Below are positions 16,637 through 25,384 of a stretch of DNA of 64,000 nucleotides, piece after piece. The translations under genes and the position numbers were made by a program. Every line of letters starts with the position of its first letter. The stretch's first letter is position 1. Source of the DNA: Pontibacter flavimaris (lineage in GTDB: Bacteria; Bacteroidota; Bacteroidia; Cytophagales; Hymenobacteraceae); the NCBI RefSeq assembly GCF_001907195.1, contig NZ_LVWA01000009.1, positions 62,001 through 126,000 on the forward strand, read 5' to 3'. The notes under the pieces are model-generated. The model searched no databases. It was not told the DNA's origin and saw only the letters and a list, made by a program, of their open reading frames with translations.

Positions 16637-17644
16637 ATGAATGACAAACTCGGACTGCCTGTAGGCACAACGCTAGACAGGTTTATCATGCGGAAGCAAG
16701 AGGACTTCCCGTTCGCCACCGGGGAGCTGTCTCAATTGCTTCGTGACATTGCCCTGGCGGCCAAGATCGTGAACCGCGAAATTAACCGGGCCGGCCTGCT
16801 GGATGTCACCGGCGCCTATGGCCAGCAGAACGTGCAGGGCGAGGACCAGCAGAAGCTGGACGTGATCGCAAACATCCGCTTTATACGCGCCCTGCGCAAT
16901 GGCGGCGAGGTGTGCACCATCATTTCGGAGGAGGAAGACGACGCGATCCAGACGGGCAACACCCGCGGCAAGTACATCGTGGCCATCGACCCGCTGGACG
17001 GCTCCTCCAACATCGATGTGAACGTGTCCATCGGCACGATCTTCTCGATCTACCGGCGCACTTCCGAGCAGGGCTGCGACGGCACCATGGCCGACTGCCT
17101 GCAGCCGGGCGTGAACCAGGTAGGCGCGGGCTACATCATCTATGGCTCCTCCACCATGCTGGTGTACACCACGGGCAACGGCGTAAACGGCTTCACCTAC
17201 GACCCCACGCTGGGCGAGTTTTTCCTGTCGCACCCAAACATCTGCACGCCGAAAACGGGCAAGATCTACTCCATCAACGAGGGTACCTACAACTTCTTCC
17301 CGGAAGGCGTGAAGCAGTACGTGCAGTATTGCAAGGACAACGAGTACTCGGCGCGCTATATTGGCTCGCTGGTGGGCGATTTTCACCGGAACCTGCTTAA
17401 GGGCGGCATTTACATCTACCCCTCCACCTCTAAAGTGCCCAAGGGCAAGCTGCGCCTGATGTATGAGTGCAACGCGCTGGCATTTATCGTGGAGCAGGCC
17501 GGCGGAAAGGCCACCAACGGCTCTGAGCGTATTATGGAGCTGGTGCCGACAGAGCTGCACCAACGCTGCCCGCTGTTTATCGGCTCTCCGGAGATGGTAG
17601 ACAAGGCAGAGGAATTCCTGAAGGCCGAAGTGGCCGTAAATTAA
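16637..17644 (+). CDS. fbp: Class 1 fructose-1,6-bisphosphatase
   Basis: A 335-residue metal-dependent phosphatase that converts fructose-1,6-bisphosphate to fructose-6-phosphate in gluconeogenesis. Seen: the metal-binding ISEEED (96-101), the signature [10 protein letters not shown] (118-127), and the C-terminal substrate site [21 protein letters not shown] (near 269). Length and all key acidic residues are as in the FBPase class 1 family. It has its own TAnnTTTG promoter and a terminator and contains no AAGTATA motif, unlike many neighbours. Confidence 0.96.
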   Translation: MNDKLGLPVGTTLDRFIMRKQEDFPFATGELSQLLRDIALAAKIVNREINRAGLLDVTGAYGQQNVQGEDQQKLDVIANIRFIRALRNGGEVCTIISEEEDDAIQTGNTRGKYIVAIDPLDGSSNIDVNVSIGTIFSIYRRTSEQGCDGTMADCLQPGVNQVGAGYIIYGSSTMLVYTTGNGVNGFTYDPTLGEFFLSHPNICTPKTGKIYSINEGTYNFFPEGVKQYVQYCKDNEYSARYIGSLVGDFHRNLLKGGIYIYPSTSKVPKGKLRLMYECNALAFIVEQAGGKATNGSERIMELVPTELHQRCPLFIGSPEMVDKAEEFLKAEVAVN

Positions 17645-17683
17645 CCCAACCCATCTGGAATTAGTAATCAACAACAGCATCAC

Positions 17684-17717
17684 AAAGGCAGGGGGCGAAA
17701 AGCTCTCTGCCTTTTTT
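17684..17717 (+). terminator. Terminator of fbp
   Basis: Stem aaaggcag/ctgccttt around a 15-nt loop followed by a T run, about 40 bases behind the stop. Confidence 0.7.
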
Positions 17718-17721
17718 GCTT

Positions 17722-18030
17722 TTAGCGGCCGCTATACCTCAAGCGAATCTCGGCTTTCTGTATTTCCCGTTTAAGTATAAGCCGGGCAATGCGGGTGGCG
17801 ATGATCTCCTCGTCGGCGTCCACCATGGCCTGTTTTACCTTTTGCTCGTCCACGTCGATACGGTAGAGGATGTGCAGCAGGCGGCTGAAATCGTTGCGCA
17901 GGAGCTGCTGCACGAGGTGCGCCAGCTTAAACTCCAGCGCCTCCAGGTTAGTAGCCGGCAGATTATCCACCTCAAAGATGCGCTGCAGGTGGTTGGTGGT
18001 GCCCGTAAGTATGGCAGGTGAGTAAGACAT
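17722..18030 (-). CDS. Conserved hypothetical small protein
   Basis: A 102-residue, mostly helical, acidic protein; I do not recognise a named domain. The ATG at 18030 (MSYSPAILTGTTNHL) is preferred over an upstream start at 18093, because the extra 21 residues lie in AAGTATA-rich spacer and are aromatic and unlike the rest. The body contains FKLAHLVQQLLRNDFSRLLH and IDVDEQKVKQAM, suggesting a helical bundle with a protein-binding role. It converges on fbp. Confidence 0.7.
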   Translation of the reverse strand: MSYSPAILTGTTNHLQRIFEVDNLPATNLEALEFKLAHLVQQLLRNDFSRLLHILYRIDVDEQKVKQAMVDADEEIIATRIARLILKREIQKAEIRLRYSGR

Positions 18031-18049
18031 CAGGCAAAGGTACGTATAC

Positions 18050-18245
18050 TTTAGAAAATGCTGCTGGAAGTATAAATAGCCGAAAGCGGCCATGGTTATA
18101 CTTTATACTTTGATCAGGGTATAAAGTATACTTTTCTACTTCCCCCATTTATACTTTATAGCCCAAGTTGCGATTACCCCGTCCGCATCCCGAAAGTATA
18201 AAACCACTTATACTTCATGTTTATACTTGTGACATCGCCAAAGCA
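18050..18245. repeat. Dense AAGTATA/TATACTT cluster
   Basis: About ten copies of the 7-mer AAGTATA or its complement in under 200 bases, in both orientations, some back to back as tatactttatacttt. No gene is present. Confidence 0.75.
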
Positions 18246-18246
18246 G

Positions 18247-18556
18247 CGGCTATCGAACTTGATCCCAGTTCTTGGGTTGAGCGCCTTGTGAGATCCGGTG
18301 CCCGTTAAGGGCATGCCGAGCGCAAGCGAGGCAAGGAGGGAACACAGCGCGATGCCCGAGGACGAGCCCTCTCGGGCTGGAGAGCACCAAAGTATGAAAT
18401 GGAACTGTAGCTTATGTAAGTCTGGAGGATGAACGGAAGCTCGCAAGGATAGCTTGTGTCAAGTAGAAGGAAATGGTAGCTATGAAAGTATAGCTTGTAT
18501 CAAGTTGCGGGAAGCGGCAGCTAAAAGAGGCACAAGCGGACGCTTGCGCCAGAGAA
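18247..18556 (+). repeat. Long intergenic repeat, copy A (uninterrupted form)
   Basis: About 310 bases. Ordered conserved blocks are: tatcgaa, a gcgccttgtgagatccggtg block, a ggtgccc/gggca stem, gagccctctcgggct stem, agagcaccaaagtatgaaat, tatgtaagtctggaggat, gaagcggcagctaaaa, and the H1 palindrome at 18529-18550. The same order is seen at 35363-35713 and, inverted, at 58665-59066. This copy has no nested insertions and no AAGTATA array before H1, so it serves as reference. Paired blocks hint at a structured RNA or a non-autonomous mobile element. Confidence 0.7.
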
Positions 18557-18680
18557 GTATAAAAGATAGCCCAAGAATAAAGCATGGCTCTACTGTACGT
18601 CCATACTTTACGCCACGGGTATGCTTATACTTCGCCCAAAGTATAAAAGCAGAGCGAGTAAAGTATAAGACGGCTGAAAC

Positions 18681-18710
18681 AAAAAGCCCTCCGCTGGGGG
18701 AGGGCTTTTT
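18681..18710 (-). terminator. Terminator of the DUF5606 gene unit
   Basis: Perfect 12-bp stem aaaaagccctcc/ggagggcttttt with a 6-nt loop, 5 bases behind the stop codon. Confidence 0.85.
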
Positions 18711-18714
18711 ATAC

Positions 18715-19215
18715 TTATGCTTCCTTTTCGGTTTTCTTCTTGGAAGGCTTTTTCTCGGCCGGTGCCTTTTCCTCGGCCTCTGGTTTCTCTTTCGCCTTTT
18801 TTGATTCAGGTTTAGCTGCCTCGGTAAAGCCGACGTGCTGTCTTACGATGGCGTACCAGGTCGCCAGCTTTTTCATGTCCGACACGTACACGCGGTCCTC
18901 GTCGAAGGTTGGCAGCACGCTGGCCATAAACTCCTTGTAGTCCTCGTTTCCGGGCTTGTCGCCCAGCGGCAGGCTCTCGCCATACTTCTCGTTTACGCGA
19001 TCAAACACCTCGGCCAGCGGCACGGTGCCCTCCCCGTCAGTAGTGTAGATCGAGATCTCGTCGAGCAGCGACATGCGGTGGCGCGCCTGCGCTACCATGG
19101 TCTTCGGGTTCTCCTCCAGGCTCTCCAAAATCACGCCGGTGCGCGTAGGCTTCACGACACGGTAAAGGCCGCTCTGGCCAGATACTGCTGCAACTTGTCT
19201 TAAATCAATAGGCAT
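18715..19215 (-). CDS. DUF5606 family protein
   Basis: A 166-residue cytoplasmic protein conserved in Bacteroidota. The N-terminal 130 residues match my memory of the DUF5606 family (opening DLRQVAAVSGQSGLYRVV, then RTGVILESLEE), with a predicted beta-rich barrel-like part and a helical part (FMASVLPTFDEDRVYVSD). The last 35 residues are a low-complexity Lys/Glu/Ala/Pro tail, probably disordered. No catalytic residues are evident and the role is unknown. It lies 20 bases behind a TonB-C protein gene on the same strand and may be co-transcribed. Confidence 0.85.
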   Translation of the reverse strand: MPIDLRQVAAVSGQSGLYRVVKPTRTGVILESLEENPKTMVAQARHRMSLLDEISIYTTDGEGTVPLAEVFDRVNEKYGESLPLGDKPGNEDYKEFMASVLPTFDEDRVYVSDMKKLATWYAIVRQHVGFTEAAKPESKKAKEKPEAEEKAPAEKKPSKKKTEKEA

Positions 19216-19235
19216 AGGTAGTATGTGTGTTTTGT

Positions 19236-19655
19236 TTATAATTTAAATACGATCGGGATGCTGGCATCCACGCCAAAGCCGGGCGCCTTGAACTTCAGCA
19301 GCCTGGCCACGCGCAGCGCCTCCTCGCCGGTGCCCGCACCGGCATTGCGCAATACCTTAAAGTTAGACGTAGACCCATCCGGGTTCACGGTGAAGCTGAT
19401 GATGCAGTCGCCCTGCACGCGGTTGCGCTTGGCCAGCATCGGGTACTGCAGCTCCTTATAGATGGCTTTATACATGGCTTCCTGGCCTCCCTCGTAGAAG
19501 TCTGCCACGGGGATGGGCTTGTCAGGCATCCAAACGTTTTCCTCTTTAGAGGCCTGGGCCGTTGCCTTGCTGCCGCTCTGGGCGCTTGCCGTAACGGCCA
19601 TCATGGCAAATAAAATAAACAAAAATGAAATTCTGGTTCTCATAAGGGTAAACAT
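19236..19655 (-). CDS. Secreted TonB C-terminal domain protein
   Basis: A 139-residue exported protein. A signal peptide (about 1-25, ending VTASAQS) is followed by a TonB-C fold: FYEGGQEAMYKAIYKELQYP, then GDCIISFTVNPDGSTSNFKV and EEALRVARLLKFKAP. Unlike true TonB there is no Pro-rich spacer or N-terminal anchor, so it is a free periplasmic TonB-C-like protein, a common type in Bacteroidota whose partners are unknown. It lies upstream of the DUF5606 gene on the same strand. Confidence 0.88.
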   Translation of the reverse strand: MFTLMRTRISFLFILFAMMAVTASAQSGSKATAQASKEENVWMPDKPIPVADFYEGGQEAMYKAIYKELQYPMLAKRNRVQGDCIISFTVNPDGSTSNFKVLRNAGAGTGEEALRVARLLKFKAPGFGVDASIPIVFKL

Positions 19656-19715
19656 TTAAAATTTTCTACATCACGGGTCCTGCCGCCTCTCCAGTTAAAT
19701 GTCCCCTTGGCTCGC

Positions 19716-20324
19716 TCAGTGCTGATCCTGCACCTGCGCGTTCACCTCGTCTATAAAGGAGAGGATCTCGTCGCGGCCAAGCTGCTTTTCTGAGGAGGTG
19801 CGGAACATCTGGGGCAGTTCTTCCCATGTTTCACGCAGTTTACGCTTCCACGCGGCTATGGTTGAGTCTGTCTTGATGGACGACTGCTTGTCGAGCTTGG
19901 TGAACACGACCACGAAGGGCACGCCCTTGTTGCCGAGCTGGTGGATGAACTCCAGGTCCTGGGCCATGGGGTCGTGGCGGCTGTCTATCAGCACAAACAC
20001 GCAGGTCAGGTTCTCCCGCTTCTGCAGGTAGTAGTTTATCATGCGGCGCCATTCCTCGCGCGAGCTCTTGCTCACCTTGGCGTAGCCATAGCCCGGCAAA
20101 TCCACCAAGTACCACTCATCATTGATGAGAAAGTGGTTGATAAGTTGGGTCTTGCCCGGCTGCCCCGATGTTTTGGCCAGCTTCTTCTGTTCGGTAAGCA
20201 TGTTGATGAGCGAGGATTTGCCTACGTTGGAGCGCCCGATAAAGGCATACTCCGGCTTGTCGGGGGTAGGGCAGGCCTCCACCTTCGTGTTACTCATCAA
20301 GAATTTAGCTTCCTTAATAACCAT
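19716..20324 (-). CDS. engB: Ribosome biogenesis GTP-binding protein EngB/YsxC
   Basis: A 202-residue TRAFAC GTPase required for assembly of the 50S subunit. Seen: P-loop GRSNVGKSS (30-38), switch I threonine in GKTQLINHF, G3 DLPGYGYAKVS (near 74-84), G4 TKLD (near 142), and the C-terminal TSSEKQLGRDEIL. Length is normal. It is encoded on the minus strand, diverging from the PorE-like gene across a long, AT-rich control region. No AAGTATA motif is present. Confidence 0.95.
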   Translation of the reverse strand: MVIKEAKFLMSNTKVEACPTPDKPEYAFIGRSNVGKSSLINMLTEQKKLAKTSGQPGKTQLINHFLINDEWYLVDLPGYGYAKVSKSSREEWRRMINYYLQKRENLTCVFVLIDSRHDPMAQDLEFIHQLGNKGVPFVVVFTKLDKQSSIKTDSTIAAWKRKLRETWEELPQMFRTSSEKQLGRDEILSFIDEVNAQVQDQH

Positions 20325-20592
20325 GCTATTGCGTTTTGTGGTTCTGGTAAGCGGGTTCCCCGGCTGTTTTCCAGGCAGGGGAGGCGCCCGTGTGGCCTCT
20401 GTTTCTAAGAAAGGCTAAGATATAAACCCCAAAGGTAGCAAATAAATTCTCCACGGCCGGCGGCGTTAAGGGCCGCCTGTACTTATAACGCAGAAACCGG
20501 CGGAACATTTTACCCGCCCCGCTCCAGCCTGGCTCATACTTCTATAGAAACTACCCTGCTTTAAGTTGTCTGATTTGTGGAAAAAATATCGC

Positions 20593-20621
20593 TTGTTAAT
20601 ATAATATATTGCATATATTTG
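20593..20621 (+). promoter_or_regulatory. -33/-7 promoter with long leader upstream of the PorE-like gene
   Basis: TTG at 20593-20595, an 18-base spacer and TATATTTG at 20614-20621. If used, the mRNA leader before ATG 20888 is about 260 bases. The rest of the 563-base gap (20325-20887) is AT-rich with stretches such as tatatatctcg, and no gene was seen. Confidence 0.5.
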
Positions 20622-20887
20622 CTGTTGATTCAATTTCGTGTGAGTAACTTTATACCTGCGCCTCCTTCACTGGCAGGCACTCCGGAAAGCCCGCTTACGC
20701 TTTTCGGATGACCAATGCGTACATGGGTCAAAAAGTTTTATAGGGATATATGTGTTTAACATATACTAAATTTTATATATCTCGTATAGATGCTGGATTA
20801 GCTGTGCCGACCCCAAGGCCGCATGGTGATCCGAAAGTTTTTACCATCACCCAAACATTTAGGAAAGTATAACAAACCCTTTATCAC

Positions 20888-22879
20888 ATGAATTATTTAG
20901 CCAAATCGTTCTCGCGGGTTTCTCTGCTGCTTGCCATGGTGTGCCTTTTGGCTGCCACCGCATCGGCACAAAGCACCAGGAAACAAATGCGAACTGCCAA
21001 CAAGTTCTTTAAAAAGGAAAATTACCGTGCGGCCCTGCCTTACTATGACCAGGTGCTGGCCGCGGACCCCAACAACGCCAAGGCCCTGTACTTTGCAGGC
21101 ATCAGCTACCTGACCTTCGACAAGGAGAAGTCTGCTGATTACCTGTACCGCGCGCAGGAGCTGAACCCGAAGGTGGACAAGGAGATGGAGTACTGGCTGG
21201 GCCGTACCGACCACATCAACTACCGTTTCGACAGCGCCATTGAGCACTTCCAGAACTACCAGAAAACCATTAAGCAGCGCAACGTGGAGCGCAAGGAGGA
21301 AGTGGCGCAGCTGATCCAGTACGCCAAGAACGCCAAGCGCGAGGTGGCAAACCCGAAGGACGTGTTTGTGAAGAACCTGGGTGGTGACGTGAACACTGCC
21401 TTCTCGGAGCACAGCCCGGTTATCTCATCCGACTACAACTACCTGCTGTTCACCTCCCGCGCAGAGGGAGCTACCGGCGGTAAGGCCGCTGAGGATGGTG
21501 AGTACTTCGAGGATATCTTCGAGACCAACCGCACCGGCGTGGACTCCTGGGAGAAGCCGCGCATAGTGCCGGGTTCCCTGAACAGCGCCGGCCACGATGC
21601 CTCTATCCAGCTGTTCGACAACGACACCAAGCTGCTGCTCTACCAATCCGTGAACAACGGCGACATTATGGTGGCTGAGCGCCAGGCAGACGGAAGCTGG
21701 GGCGCGCCGAAGAGTATCAGCGACAAGGTGAACACCCGCGATTTCGAATCGGATGCCTACATCACGCCGGACGGAACCACCATGTTCTTCTCTACGAGCC
21801 ACTTCTCTGAGAACGGCGACCTGGACCTTTACATGGTACAGCGCACCAATGGCGGCGATTGGGGTAACCCGAAGAGCCTGGGCAGAACCATTAACTCCCG
21901 CTTCGACGAGGATAGCCCCTACCTGTCGGCCGACGGCACGCTTTTCTTCGCCTCCCGCGGACACAACAGCATGGGTGGTTACGACATCTTCGCCTCCAAG
22001 TATGACTCGGTGGCGCGCCGCTGGGCACGTCCGGAGAACCTGGGCTCCCCGATCAATACGCCGGATGATGACACATACTACCGCCTGGCTCCGGACGGAA
22101 GCTATGCTTACCTGTCGTCTTACCGCATCGGTGGCTACGGCGAGAAGGATATCTACACCATCAACTACATCAAGAACGCCGACGTGAAAGGCCGCGTGCT
22201 GGTGCAGGGCGACAGTACCCTGACACTGCCAGGCGTGGAGCTGATCTTCAACGGCCAGCAGGCGGATAACCGCCCGATCTCTTACCGCGACGTGAGCAAG
22301 CCGGACTCCGCTACCTATAACGTGAACGTGCTTTCAGGCCGTAAGTACCAGGTGCAGCTTTCTTTGGACGGCGAGGTGCTGGAGACGCAGGAGTTTGAGG
22401 TGCCGGTGGTGCTAGACGACACGACCACGATCAGAAAAGACTTCTTCGTGACCCTGGACGACACCACGGCTGCCCGTATCGCACGCCTTGCCCCGGACGC
22501 TGCTGTAGGAGAATACAAGTTCGAGAACATCTACTTTGCTACCGACAAGTATGACCTGCGCCCTGAGGCTGTTGAGGAACTGGACAGAATTGTGGAGATC
22601 ATGAAGGCCAACCCGACGCTGAACATCAGCATCGAGGGCCACACCGACTCCCGCGCCAGCGACTCTTACAACATGACGCTTGGCCAGAACCGTGCTGACG
22701 CTGCCTACGATTACCTGGTAAGCAAGGGCATTTCTGACAAGCGCATGACAACGGTAAGCTACGGCGAGAGCAGACCAGCCGTGCCGAACTCATCAGTGGA
22801 CAACATGCAGCTGAACCGCAGAACGATCTTCCGTGTGCTGAAGCGCGATGAGATTCAGCAGGGCCAGGAGATACAATAA
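20888..22879 (+). CDS. PorE-like protein: TPR, PD40 propeller, regulatory domain, OmpA
   Basis: A 663-residue exported protein. Signal peptide to about 27 (LLAATASAQS); TPR repeats about 30-125 (NKFFKKENYRAALPYYDQVL); a PD40/WD40-like beta-propeller about 165-430 with repeats such as DSPYLSADGTLFFASRG and DTYYRLAPDGSYAYLSS; a carboxypeptidase-regulatory-like domain about 435-525; and a C-terminal OmpA peptidoglycan-binding domain about 545-655 with IEGHTDSRASDSYN and LNRRTIF. This order is that of PorE, a periplasmic component of the type IX secretion system; related PD40-OmpA proteins exist outside it, so the assignment is probable. No AAGTATA motif occurs in nearly 2 kb. porT lies close downstream. 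Confidence 0.85.
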   Translation: MNYLAKSFSRVSLLLAMVCLLAATASAQSTRKQMRTANKFFKKENYRAALPYYDQVLAADPNNAKALYFAGISYLTFDKEKSADYLYRAQELNPKVDKEMEYWLGRTDHINYRFDSAIEHFQNYQKTIKQRNVERKEEVAQLIQYAKNAKREVANPKDVFVKNLGGDVNTAFSEHSPVISSDYNYLLFTSRAEGATGGKAAEDGEYFEDIFETNRTGVDSWEKPRIVPGSLNSAGHDASIQLFDNDTKLLLYQSVNNGDIMVAERQADGSWGAPKSISDKVNTRDFESDAYITPDGTTMFFSTSHFSENGDLDLYMVQRTNGGDWGNPKSLGRTINSRFDEDSPYLSADGTLFFASRGHNSMGGYDIFASKYDSVARRWARPENLGSPINTPDDDTYYRLAPDGSYAYLSSYRIGGYGEKDIYTINYIKNADVKGRVLVQGDSTLTLPGVELIFNGQQADNRPISYRDVSKPDSATYNVNVLSGRKYQVQLSLDGEVLETQEFEVPVVLDDTTTIRKDFFVTLDDTTAARIARLAPDAAVGEYKFENIYFATDKYDLRPEAVEELDRIVEIMKANPTLNISIEGHTDSRASDSYNMTLGQNRADAAYDYLVSKGISDKRMTTVSYGESRPAVPNSSVDNMQLNRRTIFRVLKRDEIQQGQEIQ

Positions 22880-22920
22880 CAAGTTAGTATGGCCTGAGCG
22901 CCAACTGAACCATACCCCAG

Positions 22921-22954
22921 AAGCAGGCCGGCACATGCCCGGCCTGCTTTTTTT
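22921..22954 (+). terminator. Terminator of the PorE-like gene
   Basis: 11-bp stem aagcaggccgg/ccggcctgctt with 7-nt loop followed by a T run. Confidence 0.88.
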
Positions 22955-22996
22955 ATATTTCGGAACATATTCTGCGGAATATAGTTTTAGGTACAG

Positions 22997-23004
22997 TATT
23001 TTTG
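22997..23004 (+). promoter_or_regulatory. -7 promoter element of ubiE-porT
   Basis: TATTTTTG matches TAnnTTTG, 29 bases before the ubiE ATG. Confidence 0.65.
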
Positions 23005-23032
23005 CCCTGTTACAATCATTTTATCCCAACCC

Positions 23033-23755
23033 ATGGCGGTAGTACCTTACAAAGACCAGAACGAGAACAAGAAGTCGCAGGTGGCCACGATGTTCAACAA
23101 CATTGCCGGCAAGTATGATTTCCTGAACCACTTTTTGAGCGCTGGCATCGACATCATCTGGAGGAAGAAGGCTGTAAGCCTGCTGGCTCCCGAGAAACCA
23201 AAGCAAGTGCTGGACATTGCTACCGGTACCGCCGACTTTGCCATTGAGACCCTGCGCCTGAACCCGGACAAGATCACGGGCGTGGACATCTCGGAGGGCA
23301 TGCTGGCCGTGGGGCGGGAGAAGCTGGCCAAACGCGGCCTCACCAATAAGATCGAGCTCAAGTATGGCGATTCGGAGAACCTGCCGTTTGCCGATAATAC
23401 CTTCGATGCCATAACCGTGGCTTTTGGCGTGCGCAACTTCGAGAATCTGGAGAAGGGCCTGGCCGAGATGCACCGCGTGCTGAAGCCGGGCGGAATGGCC
23501 GTGGTGCTGGAGTTTTCGATGCCGCGTGCCTTCCCGATGAAGCAGCTCTATCAATTTTATTTCAAGAATATACTACCAGCGGTAGGTAAACTCGTTTCTA
23601 AGGATAATGCTGCCTATACGTACCTGCCCGAGTCGGTGCAGGCGTTCCCGGACGGGCAGAATTTCCTGAAAATATTTCAAAAAGTAGGCTTTAAGACCAC
23701 GAAATGGCATTCACTCACATTTGGCATAAGCTCCATTTACACAGGCAAAAAATAA
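23033..23755 (+). CDS. ubiE: Demethylmenaquinone methyltransferase
   Basis: A 240-residue SAM-dependent methyltransferase (MenG/UbiE) for the last step of menaquinone synthesis. Seen: the family opening MFNNIAGKYDFLNHFLSAGID (given as its parts MFNNIAGKYDFLNH and LSAGID), motif I VLDIATGTADFAIET, the second signature AFGVRNFENLEKGLAEMHRV and KPGGMAVVLEFSMP. Length is normal. Its end overlaps porT by 52 bases in another frame, indicating tight coupling; the ubiE-porT order is common in Bacteroidota. Bacteroidota use menaquinone, so menG would be an equally good name. Confidence 0.88.
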   Translation: MAVVPYKDQNENKKSQVATMFNNIAGKYDFLNHFLSAGIDIIWRKKAVSLLAPEKPKQVLDIATGTADFAIETLRLNPDKITGVDISEGMLAVGREKLAKRGLTNKIELKYGDSENLPFADNTFDAITVAFGVRNFENLEKGLAEMHRVLKPGGMAVVLEFSMPRAFPMKQLYQFYFKNILPAVGKLVSKDNAAYTYLPESVQAFPDGQNFLKIFQKVGFKTTKWHSLTFGISSIYTGKK

Positions 23756-24468
23756 CCCTTAGCAGCCTGATCATACTTGCGCTGCTGCTATGCGGCACGG
23801 CCCAGGCCCAGCAAAAGGTAAACGCCCTGAACAAGCCCGGCTACGACCAGCGGCCCGTGCATTACGGTTTTTACCTGTCTCTGCCGCTCACCAAGTATAA
23901 TGTGCATCACTCGCAGGAGTATGTAGATCGGTTAAGGAATGGCAGCGACGAGGCCATCAATCCTAAGAATGACATCGGCTTTTATACCGGCCTGGTGCTC
24001 AACGTACGACTGGCCGAGTACCTGGATGCCCGCTTTGTGCCCGGAGTGGGCTTTTACAGCCGCACCATTGAGTTCAAGAACGTAGCTGTAAATAGAGAGA
24101 CAGAAGACGTGATGTTTGAGACCATTAATAATACTATGATAGAGCTACCAGTGCTGCTAAAGTATAAAGCCAAGCGCCGTTCTAACTACAGACCTTATAT
24201 AGTGGCAGGTGTAAAGCCAGGTATCGACTTAGGGAAGGCCAATAATGGAACGGGGGGGGATTTAGAGTTACAGGTAGAGAAGTTCGACCTGGCGCTGGAG
24301 TATGGCATCGGCGTTGATATATTTTACCCCTACTTTAAGTTTGCGCCGGAACTGCGTTTCTCACACGGCCTGATGAACCAGCACAAGCTTTTGTCGAATA
24401 GCACCTATAGCCGCTCTATCGATAAGCTAACCCACCACAACGTTTCACTTATTTTCTTCTTTGAATAA
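23704..24468 (+). CDS. porT: Type IX secretion/gliding protein PorT (SprT)
   Basis: A 254-residue outer-membrane beta-barrel protein needed for type IX secretion. Seen: N-terminal signal peptide (about 17-36, LSSLIILALLLCGTAQA), then barrel strands such as HYGFYLSLPLTKYNV, GFYTGLVLNVRLAEYLDARF, RRSNYRPYIVAGVKPGIDL and FKFAPELRFSHGL, ending in aromatic SLIFFFE as expected for an outer-membrane barrel. Gene order behind ubiE supports the identification. The start at ATG 23704 lies inside ubiE; a later start would cut into the signal peptide. Confidence 0.85.
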   Translation: MAFTHIWHKLHLHRQKITLSSLIILALLLCGTAQAQQKVNALNKPGYDQRPVHYGFYLSLPLTKYNVHHSQEYVDRLRNGSDEAINPKNDIGFYTGLVLNVRLAEYLDARFVPGVGFYSRTIEFKNVAVNRETEDVMFETINNTMIELPVLLKYKAKRRSNYRPYIVAGVKPGIDLGKANNGTGGDLELQVEKFDLALEYGIGVDIFYPYFKFAPELRFSHGLMNQHKLLSNSTYSRSIDKLTHHNVSLIFFFE

Positions 24469-24471
24469 GAA

Positions 24472-25224
24472 ATGACCAAAATTGCATTTGTTACCGGAGC
24501 CACCTCAGGCATCGGGCTGGCCACGGCTGTAGACTTGGCGAAACACGGTTTTAAGATAATTGCCACCGGCCGCCGCCGCGAGCGCCTGCAGGAGTTGCAG
24601 CAGAAACTGGGAGAGGCCAATGTATACCCCCTGGTGTTTGATGTGCGCGATAATGTGGCGGTGATAGAGGCGGTGGCCACGCTGCCTGATGCCTGGCGCA
24701 AGGTAGATGTGCTGGTGAACAATGCCGGCAATGCCCACGGGCTGTCGCCGATACAGGATGGATCGGTGGAGGATTGGGATGCCATGATCGATATAAACGT
24801 GAAGGGCCTGCTGTATGTGACCAAGGCGGTGCTGCCGCTGCTGCAGAAGCAGGGCGGAGGCCACATCGTGAACATCGGCTCCATAGCAGGCAAGGAAGTA
24901 TACCCCAACGGTAACGTGTACTGCGCCTCCAAGCACGCCGTGGACGCCCTCTCCAAAGCCATGCGCATGGACCTGGTGCAGTTCGGGATTAAGGTATCGG
25001 AGGTGAACCCGGGCGCGGTGGAGACCGAGTTCTCCGAGGTGCGCTTTAAAGGCGACAAGGAGCGCGCTGCCTCGGTGTACAAAGGTTTTCAGCCGCTGCA
25101 GGCCCAGGACATTGCCGAGTTGATCAGTTTTATCGTAACGCGCCCCGCCCACGTAAACCTGGCCGAAGTGCTGGTGCTGCCAACGGCGCAGGCTTCGTCC
25201 ACCATCATAGTAAAAGAACAGTAG
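24472..25224 (+). CDS. SDR family oxidoreductase (YdfG-like)
   Basis: A 250-residue classical SDR close to NADP-dependent 3-hydroxy acid/serine dehydrogenase (YdfG). Seen: TGATSGIGLATA (9-20) followed by TGRRRERLQEL, whose Arg cluster favours NADP, NNAGNAHG (near 83), the catalytic Ser in NIGSIAGKEVYPNG and Tyr/Lys in YCASKHAVDALSKAM, and VNPGAVETEFSEVRF. The C-terminal RPAHVNLAEVLVLPTAQAS is characteristic of the YdfG group. It begins 3 bases behind porT and is probably co-transcribed with ubiE-porT, though a functional link is not obvious. Confidence 0.88.
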   Translation: MTKIAFVTGATSGIGLATAVDLAKHGFKIIATGRRRERLQELQQKLGEANVYPLVFDVRDNVAVIEAVATLPDAWRKVDVLVNNAGNAHGLSPIQDGSVEDWDAMIDINVKGLLYVTKAVLPLLQKQGGGHIVNIGSIAGKEVYPNGNVYCASKHAVDALSKAMRMDLVQFGIKVSEVNPGAVETEFSEVRFKGDKERAASVYKGFQPLQAQDIAELISFIVTRPAHVNLAEVLVLPTAQASSTIIVKEQ

Positions 25225-25384
25225 AACGCTAAAGTATAAAGTATAAATCCCCGCCTCCGGAAGCATAGACCAGGGGCGGGGATATGTTTTTAGGGCAGCG
25301 TAGAAAGTATAAATCTTCTCCTAATCCAAGGCCATCTGCAGCAGCCGCATCAAAGTATAACCCTAAACAAAGTATAGCGCAGCA

